Assembly: GCA_018896355.1 (NCBI GenBank)
Contig: JAHIMW010000243.1
Coordinates: 1-10,960, forward strand
Source: Pseudomonadota bacterium
GTDB taxonomy: Bacteria; Desulfobacterota; Syntrophia; Syntrophales; UBA5619
Length of the DNA: 10,960 bases
Direction of reading: 5' to 3'
Position 1 is the first letter of the stretch, and each line of letters begins with the position of its first letter. This document shows positions 6,200-10,960 of this stretch, in pieces. The notes under the pieces were generated by a model, which ran no database searches, was not told the DNA's origin, and worked only from the letters and a program-made list of their open reading frames with translations. A program made the translations under genes and the position numbers.

Positions 6200-6796
6200 C
6201 TACCTTTCAAAACTGATCGCCGCGACACGCTTCAGCGCGTCGATGACCTCGCACAAGGGGAGACCCACGACGTTCGTGCAGGAACCGCGGATCTCGCGGA
6301 TAAAACAGCCGCCCATCCCCTGGACGGCGTAGGCGCCCGCCTTGTCGTAGGGTTCCGCTGTGGCTGTGTACCAGGCCATTTCGTCCGGGGCAATCTTGCG
6401 GAAGAGGACTGTGGACTCCACAACCTCCCGGATCCGAATCCTCCGATCCTGCCGGATGATGCAGAAACCGGTAAAGACCTCATGCGCCCGGTCGCTCAGT
6501 TTTTCAAGCATCTTCGTTGCTTCTTCCGGTGATCGCGGTTTCCCGAGGATCTCTCCCGCGACGACCACGATCGTGTCGGCGCCGAGGATCCAGCCATCCG
6601 GGTGACTGAGCGCGACGGAGAGCGCCTTTTCCTCGGAGAGACGCAGGACGTGTTCCCGGGGTGTCTCCGCCGGCCGGAAGGTCTCGTCGATGTTGCCCGG
6701 CATGATATCAAAATCGAGGCCCATGACCTTCAGGAGCTCGATGCGGCGGGGTGAGGCGGAGGCCAGGATGAGCCGTCCCGATATGGTGATTCCCAT
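6200..6796 (-). CDS. maf: Maf-family nucleotide pyrophosphatase (YhdE type)
   Basis: The gene encodes 198 residues from ATG 6796, preceded by AGGGGA. Motifs in order: LILASASPRR (13-18), PGNIDET, EEKALSVA, GADTIVVV with D74 as general base/metal ligand, LGKPRSPEEA, YDKAGAYAVQG and VVGLPL. The YDKAGAYAVQG/GCFI segment places it in the YhdE branch, which hydrolyses dTTP, UTP and modified pyrimidine nucleotides to monophosphates plus pyrophosphate. It is cytoplasmic and acts in house-cleaning of the nucleotide pool and possibly septum control. It is the first gene after the promoter at 6836-6864 and probably leads a maf-yggS-hrb transcript. The alternative start at 6856 lies in the promoter region and is rejected. 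Confidence 0.93.
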   Translation of the reverse strand: MGITISGRLILASASPRRIELLKVMGLDFDIMPGNIDETFRPAETPREHVLRLSEEKALSVALSHPDGWILGADTIVVVAGEILGKPRSPEEATKMLEKLSDRAHEVFTGFCIIRQDRRIRIREVVESTVLFRKIAPDEMAWYTATAEPYDKAGAYAVQGMGGCFIREIRGSCTNVVGLPLCEVIDALKRVAAISFER

Positions 6797-6835
6797 GCAA
6801 ATTCCCCTCGATTTTCCCCTTTGCCGTCTGAAGAT

Positions 6836-6864
6836 CTTATAGAGGAACGTCCGCACCCTGTCAA
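6836..6864 (-). promoter_or_regulatory. strong sigma70-type promoter of maf
   Basis: Minus strand: perfect TTGACA (6864-6859), 17-base spacer, TATAAG (6841-6836). Initiation near 6829 leaves a leader of about 33 bases before the maf ATG. Confidence 0.7.
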
Positions 6865-7003
6865 GCGTTCAACGGGGGCCGCCGTCCGAAAGCAGAGCAA
6901 TTTCCACTGGACATTCCCCTTCCTTTCGCTTAAGAAAAAAACGAACAGCGAGAGGGAATCGGGGCGTGACGGGTTTTTGGACTCTTTTTACGGGGGTGAC
7001 CTG

Positions 7004-7315
7004 ATGAAGCGGAAAACAATCTTCGGCCTCCTGGCCGGTCTCATGCTGGCCTTTGCTTTTGCCTGGCCGCTCGCGGCGGCTGAGCAGGCGTTCGAGTTGA
7101 CCATTCCCGGCTGCACCGCATGAGGGCCTTTTGCGAGGATAAGGTCTATCCTCAATGGCGTGGACGGGATCATCGGGGTTGCAATCGCGGCGGAACATGC
7201 GATCCGGGTCACCTTCGACGACTTGAAGACGGATCAGCAGAAAATCACCAATGCGCTTCTCCAGGGCGGCGTGACTATCCCGGGAAACCGCCGCAGAAAC
7301 GCCGTTCTCCCATAA
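7004..7315 (+). CDS. exported HMA-domain selenoprotein with CxxU motif
   Basis: ATG 7004, preceded by GGGGGTGA, opens a frame of 104 codons to TAA 7313-7315, interrupted only by TGA at 7121-7123. Residues 1-26 are a signal peptide (KRK, hydrophobic core, PLAAA/EQ). Residues 28-95 fit the beta-alpha-beta-beta-alpha-beta heavy-metal-associated fold: FELTIPG, then C37-T-A-x40, helix IRSILNGVDGI, strands VAIAAEHAIRVTF, helix DQQKITNALL. The TGA sits exactly where the second Cys of the HMA CxxC metal/redox motif belongs, so reading it as selenocysteine gives CTAU. A SECIS-like hairpin follows at 7135-7153. The frame after TGA is plainly coding. Homologues (MerP/CopZ-like) bind soft metals; a Cys-Sec pair may instead act in redox. 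If TGA is a stop, this is a nonsense pseudogene. It is the only plus-strand gene here. Confidence 0.8.
7135..7153 (+). promoter_or_regulatory. bacterial SECIS hairpin
   Basis: A perfect 7-bp stem, GAGGATA with TATCCTC, closes an AGGTC loop. It starts 11 bases after the TGA at 7121-7123, and the loop guanines are at +20 and +21. E. coli fdhF has the same arrangement: 11 bases, a stem, and AGGUCU at the apex, where SelB contacts the guanines. It therefore should direct selenocysteine insertion at codon 40 of the HMA gene. Confidence 0.8.
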
Positions 7316-7341
7316 ATGACCAGACCCAGTGACGAAACAGT

Positions 7342-7397
7342 GGTTCGACAAGCTCACCATGACAGGTTCGACTTTTTACGAAGCCGGCATTGTTCCG
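7342..7397. repeat. fragments of interspersed repeats
   Basis: Between the selenoprotein stop and the manC stop lie GGTTCGACAAGCTCACCATG and, just after, GACTTTTTACGAAGCC. I recognise both strings as pieces of repeats found in many intergenic regions of Deltaproteobacteria; translated, the first gives the familiar spurious MVSLSNH. No terminator hairpin is evident for either converging gene. Confidence 0.5.
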
Positions 7398-8468
7398 TTA
7401 CAGATATTTCTTTAAACCCTTACTTTCGAGAGCCTCGACGACCTTCCGGACATCCTGCGACCGGCCCCGGCGGCAGATGAGGAGTGCGTCGTCCGTCTCG
7501 ACGACAAGGAGGTCCCGGACGCCGACGAGGGCGACGAATTTCCCGGGACTGTGGACCAGGCAATCGCCCGCGTCGATGCCGACGAAGTTTCCCCGGACCG
7601 CGTTTCCGTTTTCATCCTTCCCGGAGACCTCCCACAGCGCGTCCCAGCTTCCCAGGTCGGACCAGCCGAAATCCCCCGGGACGACCAGGACGTCTTCCGC
7701 CTTCTCCATCACGCCGTAGTCGATGGAGACGGCCTTCTGCGCCGCGTAGACTTCCGCGACGATCTCCTCTTCCCGTGCCGTTCCGAGCGCCTCACGGATC
7801 TGCTGGAGCCCCTCGTGGAGTTCGGGAAGAAATCGGTTGATCGCGCTCAGGATCGTCGAAGCCTTCCAGACGAACATGCCGCTGTTCCAGAGGAAGCCGC
7901 CCCGCAGCAGAAACTCTCTGGCCTGCTCAAGGTTTGGTTTTTCCCGGATCGCGCGGACCCGGTGGATCTCCCCGCCGTCGATGGTCGAGAAGAGATCGCC
8001 CTGTTCGATGTAGCCGTATCCGGTCTCCGGGCCGGTCGGACGGATGCCTATCGTGACGAGGAGGTTTTCTCCGGCCGCCGTCTTACCGGCTGTTTCCAAA
8101 ACCCGGCGGAATGCCGCCTCGTCGCCTATCCGGTGATCGGAGGGGAGGACCAGCATCACCGCGTCCGGGACGCGCTTTTGGATATGGAGTGCGGCGAGGC
8201 CGATGCAGGGGGCGGTGTTCCGCCCGACGGGTTCGATGAGGATGTTTTCCGCGGGGATTTCGGGGAGCTGGCGGATCAGCTCCGCCGCGTGGCTCCGGCC
8301 GGTGACGATCAGCGTGCGCTCGGGCGGGACCAGCGGCCGGATCCGATCGACGGTTTCGCGGATGATCGTCCGCTCACCCTGGATGTCCAGGAGGTGCTTG
8401 GGCATTTTCTCCCGGCTTCGGGGCCAGAACCGCGACCCCTTCCCACCGGCCATGATTACGGCAAACAT
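7398..8468 (-). CDS. manC: mannose-1-phosphate guanylyltransferase
   Basis: The gene encodes 356 residues from ATG 8468, with GGAGG eight bases upstream. It catalyses GTP + mannose-1-phosphate to GDP-mannose + PPi, in the cytoplasm, feeding capsule, LPS or other mannose/fucose glycans. Motifs: N-terminal pyrophosphorylase signature AGGKGSRFWPRSREKMPKHL, IEPVGRNTAPCIGLAA, VLPSDHRI, the sugar-binding REKPN, FLWNSGMFVW, and SIDYGVMEKAEDVLVVPGDFGWSDLGSWDALW. The length is that of the short, monofunctional form; the C-terminal cupin phosphomannose isomerase domain of bifunctional proteins (about 470 residues) is absent. It stands alone here, with no glycan cluster around it. The symbol is used by function (manC/cpsB group). 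Confidence 0.93.
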   Translation of the reverse strand: MFAVIMAGGKGSRFWPRSREKMPKHLLDIQGERTIIRETVDRIRPLVPPERTLIVTGRSHAAELIRQLPEIPAENILIEPVGRNTAPCIGLAALHIQKRVPDAVMLVLPSDHRIGDEAAFRRVLETAGKTAAGENLLVTIGIRPTGPETGYGYIEQGDLFSTIDGGEIHRVRAIREKPNLEQAREFLLRGGFLWNSGMFVWKASTILSAINRFLPELHEGLQQIREALGTAREEEIVAEVYAAQKAVSIDYGVMEKAEDVLVVPGDFGWSDLGSWDALWEVSGKDENGNAVRGNFVGIDAGDCLVHSPGKFVALVGVRDLLVVETDDALLICRRGRSQDVRKVVEALESKGLKKYL

Positions 8469-8507
8469 AAGCGATCCTCCTCGGGCGGATTTTGTAAATC
8501 GGCTTCC

Positions 8508-8536
8508 AACCTACCAGAAGCGGTCTGGATTATCAA
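8508..8536 (-). promoter_or_regulatory. possible manC promoter
   Basis: Minus strand: TTGATA (8536-8531), 17-base spacer, TAGGTT (8513-8508), about 40 bases before the manC start. The -10 element is poor. Confidence 0.3.
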
Positions 8537-8731
8537 CCGGCGGCTGAATGAAGTAAGAAAGATCTTACTCCAACTATTTCCTCGCTTGTAATGACAAACA
8601 GAACCTTGTTCTTCCGGGTCAGGTGTACTTTATGATTTGAGAAGGTATTATATTCCAACAGGATGGCCCTCAATAACACAACTACTGCATGGCAAGCTTT
8701 TTTAGGATCGATGATTATGGGAAGAAAAAGA
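8537..8731. other. intergenic stretch without recognisable gene
   Basis: This is part of the 331-base gap between the manC start and the membrane-protein gene. It contains a small palindrome (AGTAAG, six bases, CTTACT, near 8553), a fragment CTCGCTTGTAATGACA resembling the end of the repeat at 6081-6175, and AT-rich sequence. No coding frame with family signal was seen on either strand. Confidence 0.4.
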
Positions 8732-8795
8732 GTCTAACGAGCGGATTCGCTCGACTGGCTGGCCTAGCCAAAGCCGCTGGATTAGCTTGTTGTGC
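8732..8795 (-). other. possible degenerate attC site
   Basis: The minus strand ends in GTTAGAC, an exact GTTRRRY R' core, and starts four bases after the stop of the gene at 8800-9345. Flanking pairs CTAA/TTAG and AGCGG/CCGCT enclose an inner hairpin TGGCT/AGCCA. The R'' side is poor (GCACAAC or GCTAAT instead of RYYYAAC), and the L''/L' pair lacks the clean 8/7 geometry seen at the two good sites. Confidence 0.3.
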
Positions 8796-8799
8796 AGAG

Positions 8800-9345
8800 C
8801 TAATTTGATTTAAAGCCTTGATAAACCCATCTTATTCCGCGACCCAGTAAATATAACCCTATGCATGGAATCGACCAGAAAAGAAAAGCATACCATATAA
8901 AATATATACGTTCTTTGTTTGCCTTATTTTCAATTATTGACCAGTATTCATTAGAGGCACTTTCTATCTCGGCTTTCTTGAATTTATTTGAGAAAACGAT
9001 TATGTGCCCATTCGGCATTTCAACTTTAACGGTATCAGGTACGGTCGGGATCGGGGTAGCTTTGTCCCATTCAGAACGGGTGGCTCGTTTTGCCACCTTT
9101 ATCCCCGCCAGCCGATCAAGGTAGTTACCGTCACACACAGGCGGTGCTTGTTGCTGAGCATAGTCATCCCACGGACCACTTTCATGGACCATGGCAAGCG
9201 ATTGTTTTGACAACTCTTTGTAAAATTCGTTTTTGTGTACAAGTCTCTCAGGTTTTGGAAATTCAATAAAACAATAAACAACGATTATGCACATATAAAT
9301 CAAAGATAAGAAAACCCATAATCTATGCCAACCTTTTAATATCAT
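8800..9345 (-). CDS. two-transmembrane-segment protein of unknown function
   Basis: The gene encodes 181 residues from ATG 9345, with GGAGGG about ten bases upstream; the longer frame to 9396 lacks such a site. The N-terminus MILKGWHRLW leads into a first membrane helix (about residues 9-28, FLSLIYMCIIVVYCFIEF). A soluble, charged loop of about 120 residues follows, then a second helix (about 153-172, FIWYAFLFWSIPCIGLYLLG) and the basic tail GIRWVYQGFKSN. The WHRLW start and GW(V/I)YxGF end are shared by a family of small inner-membrane proteins that I have seen in mobile or cassette contexts; its function is unknown to me. A possible attC just downstream suggests a cassette, but no site is seen upstream. 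AT content is higher than in manC. Confidence 0.7.
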   Translation of the reverse strand: MILKGWHRLWVFLSLIYMCIIVVYCFIEFPKPERLVHKNEFYKELSKQSLAMVHESGPWDDYAQQQAPPVCDGNYLDRLAGIKVAKRATRSEWDKATPIPTVPDTVKVEMPNGHIIVFSNKFKKAEIESASNEYWSIIENKANKERIYFIWYAFLFWSIPCIGLYLLGRGIRWVYQGFKSN

Positions 9346-9674
9346 GACTTTCTTTCCCTCCAGCATTGCTATACAGGATGGAACTATAAGCAGCATTTCA
9401 TATCTTCTGATGTCACTACCACGATTTTACTTAAAATCTATTACATCATGGAAATTTTCCAACCAAACGACTTCAGGAAGACAGCCTGAGTCTACATTAC
9501 CTAGAAATTGGCTGTCAAGAATTTCCACATTTCATCCCGTAAGTTGTACCCAAAACCACATTTCCACCTTTCTTTTGGTTATCAATAGGGCCGATCGTGA
9601 TCAAATATCAATGAAGCCGTGCATCTGTCACCTACAAGTCCTCAGAATGGAAGTGGGGAAAGCATTGAATATTA
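9346..9674. other. non-coding stretch, probably decayed
   Basis: AT-rich sequence between the membrane-protein gene and the IS91-like remnant. A plus-strand frame (9344-9682) has low-complexity Ser/Thr/Ile composition and no family resemblance. A minus-strand frame of 33 residues (9427-9528, GTG start, SQFLGNVDSGCLPEVVWLEN) might be the end of a lost gene. Nothing here is supported as a working gene, RNA or repeat. Confidence 0.4.
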
Positions 9675-9779
9675 CTAGTTGAAAGCAGCGGTACATGCAG
9701 CAGAAGCCAGAAGATATTCATGTCTGCGGTTTTTACATTTTGCTCGGGCAAAGCCGTTGTGCAGCAGTCCACAAGACAG
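9675..9779 (-). pseudogene. remnant of an IS91-type transposase zinc-binding domain
   Basis: The minus-strand frame reads CGLLHNGFARAKCKNRRHEY and LLAS before diverging and stopping at 9675. IS91-family transposases start with a zinc-binding domain of the form CG.L.HGFARV.C..C.HEYLL(A)FSCK. Here the CG, NGFAR, KCK and HEYLL parts match, but the second Cys of the CxxC is Arg, and the sequence after LLAS no longer fits. Stops bound it on both sides. It is a decayed fragment of about 34 codons, not a functional element. I see no terminal oriIS/terIS sequences. Confidence 0.5.
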
Positions 9780-9800
9780 CTATTGGGAGAAAATTTCTCC

Positions 9801-10868
9801 TCAATATAACTTCACCACAGGATGCGCCCTCCAAGCCCCGCCACCCTTAAACTTAGACAGCATCACCCTATCGCCAACTACGGGCCGATCTCCATACACG
9901 CAAGCAAAATGAAAGAAAACGTCCTCACCCTCGACATTAATGAATCCATAAGCCTTATGAAGAATTTCACGCACAGTACCGACCAATCTTGGTTCTACTG
10001 GGTAACAGAGATTGCCACATTGCGAAACCAGTGCATCCGCGTTGAGGCGCGAGGAAGGATTTTTTTGCAGGCATTGCAGCACAAGTTGTTCCAATTTGTT
10101 AGCAAGCGGCGCAAACTGTGGATTTGATGTGAGTAACGGATTGAACTCGGGCGGTTTTGCCTCCTGAATCTTCGCAACAGCCTTCAAACCCGAACCATAT
10201 GGTTTCTCTCCAGTCAGAAGTTCAAACATCATGGCCCCAAACGACCAGATATCGGCAGGTTTCCCAACCTTTCTCGGTGTGTCGATAGCCTCTGGCGCCA
10301 TATAGGGAAGCGCCCCGACTACTGTCGATGATGCGGAAATCGACTCGCTACCACCTTCAACAGCATCAACAATTTCTTCGTTCGCCATTTTTGCAATGCC
10401 GAAATCGGTAATTTTAATAGAGGCGAGCTGAAACCCGTCAGTGACCATGATATTTGTCGGCTTGAGATCGCGGTGAATCACACCTGCATGATGCGAAGCG
10501 GCCAGCCCTTTTGCCAGATAATGAAATACACGTGCGGCAAGATAGGGGTCAAGACATTTTGTTTTTTTCAGGAAAGCCTTCTCAAGATCTTCACCCTCAA
10601 TTAGTTCTTCGATAAGATACTGGCGATGGTTGTCTTCAAGATAATCAAGGGTCTTTGCTACATTGGGGTGATTCACTCGTGCGGCGACAATGGCACTTCG
10701 CGCGAAACGCTTCTTTGCGGAATCATTCTTGGGGGTCTTAAGCGCCACTTTTCTTTTGAGAACACGGTCCCTGGCGGCATAAACAAACTGCATACCCCCT
10801 TCACCGACATTATCAATAATTTTGTAACGTTCTTGGATGACATCGCCTGCGCCGTGAGGGCCGCTCAT
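9801..10868 (-). CDS. serine/threonine protein kinase with C-terminal cold-shock domain
   Basis: The gene encodes 355 residues from ATG 10868, with GGAGG upstream and an ATGA overlap with the preceding gene. Residues 14-285 are a Hanks-type kinase: glycine loop GEGGMQFVY (22-30), VALK with K44, catalytic HRDLKPTN (132-139), DFG (155-157), activation segment ending YMAPEA, and ADIWSFGAMMFELLTGEKPY. The alpha-C segment reads RFARSAIVAARVNHPN, with Ser58 where the salt-bridge Glu is expected. There is no transmembrane helix or PASTA domain, so it is cytosolic. About residues 295-355 form a cold-shock/S1-like beta barrel (GTVREILHKAYGFI, then DVFFHFACV) with both RNP-like motifs, implying nucleic-acid binding. 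Substrate unknown; the coupled upstream gene is the likeliest partner. A GGAGA/TCTCC hairpin just after the stop lacks a T-run. Confidence 0.88.
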   Translation of the reverse strand: MSGPHGAGDVIQERYKIIDNVGEGGMQFVYAARDRVLKRKVALKTPKNDSAKKRFARSAIVAARVNHPNVAKTLDYLEDNHRQYLIEELIEGEDLEKAFLKKTKCLDPYLAARVFHYLAKGLAASHHAGVIHRDLKPTNIMVTDGFQLASIKITDFGIAKMANEEIVDAVEGGSESISASSTVVGALPYMAPEAIDTPRKVGKPADIWSFGAMMFELLTGEKPYGSGLKAVAKIQEAKPPEFNPLLTSNPQFAPLANKLEQLVLQCLQKNPSSRLNADALVSQCGNLCYPVEPRLVGTVREILHKAYGFINVEGEDVFFHFACVYGDRPVVGDRVMLSKFKGGGAWRAHPVVKLY

Positions 10869-10960
10869 AGTACGACCTCCGGATTCGAGATATCAAAGGT
10901 GATATACGCACGGTCTCTACCTCTGCCAGATCCTCCAAGGGCCACAACACACGAACCAGG
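10865..10960 (-). CDS. C-terminal end of a gene coupled to the kinase
   Basis: The minus-strand frame is open from the window edge for 31 codons and ends RAYITFDISNPEVVL before a TGA that overlaps the kinase ATG (ATGA). The overlap and the upstream GGAGG inside this frame indicate translational coupling. The residue pattern is protein-like, but too little is present to name a family. Genes beside such kinases are often PP2C phosphatases, FHA or von Willebrand A proteins; I cannot choose among them. Confidence 0.6.
   Translation of the reverse strand, partial: PGSCVVALGGSGRGRDRAYITFDISNPEVVL

Noticed and set aside
7120..7332. Separate 70-codon plus-strand gene after the TGA at 7121
   Set aside because: The frame is out of register with the HMA pattern and has shadow-like composition. 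The HMA frame itself continues through the TGA.
8540..8575. Palindrome AGTAAG..CTTACT as a terminator or operator
   Set aside because: The stem is only six bases, there is no T-run, and no neighbouring gene ends there; an operator role cannot be supported.
7551..8591. Plus-strand 346-codon frame
   Set aside because: It is antisense to manC, whose motifs and ribosome binding site are clear.
9786..9800. GGAGA/TCTCC hairpin as terminator of the kinase gene
   Set aside because: It is adjacent to the stop codon, but has no T-tract on the minus strand and a weak stem.

Overview
The window looks like chromosomal DNA of an anaerobic bacterium of the former Deltaproteobacteria, probably near Syntrophales. 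This is an inference from gene content: a flavin reductase-rubredoxin fusion of the high-molecular-weight rubredoxin type, a TIGR04076-family protein, an apparent selenoprotein, and interspersed repeats that I associate with such genomes. No rRNA, tRNA or CRISPR array was seen. Nearly all genes lie on the minus strand.

Region 1 (about 1-1140) reads as a piece of an integron gene-cassette array. Two attC-like recombination sites (382-451 and 959-1089) flank a cassette with one unknown gene (467-934). A further small cassette gene (352 downwards) is cut by a short IS21-like terminus (81-153). Region 2 (1191-3068) is one long gene: signal peptide, FlgT-like domain, five near-identical 34-residue TPRs, then an abrupt switch to a DUF5677-like domain. 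Region 3 (3326-4314) holds a toxin-antitoxin pair (DUF4258 toxin, zinc-less YgiT-type antitoxin) with its own promoter, followed by a frameshifted TIGR04076 gene.

Region 4 (4562-6864) is a housekeeping run: maf, yggS and hrb, read leftwards from a strong sigma70-type promoter, with a 95-bp inverted-repeat element between maf and yggS. Region 5 (7004-7315, plus strand) is the most notable locus: a small exported heavy-metal-associated (HMA) domain protein. Its CxxC motif is CxxU, with an in-frame TGA followed by a hairpin with the AGGTCT apical sequence of the E. coli fdhF SECIS. Region 6 (7398-8468) is a mannose-1-phosphate guanylyltransferase.

Region 7 (8469-10960) is accessory: a gene for a two-TM protein of unknown function followed by a possible degenerate attC, a decayed IS91-type transposase fragment, and a serine/threonine kinase with a C-terminal cold-shock domain. 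The kinase gene is translationally coupled (ATGA overlap) to an upstream gene that leaves the window.

The maf-yggS-hrb block and manC are ordinary cell functions. The two outer thirds are recombination-prone accessory DNA with cassettes, IS relics, a toxin-antitoxin pair and broken or fused genes.
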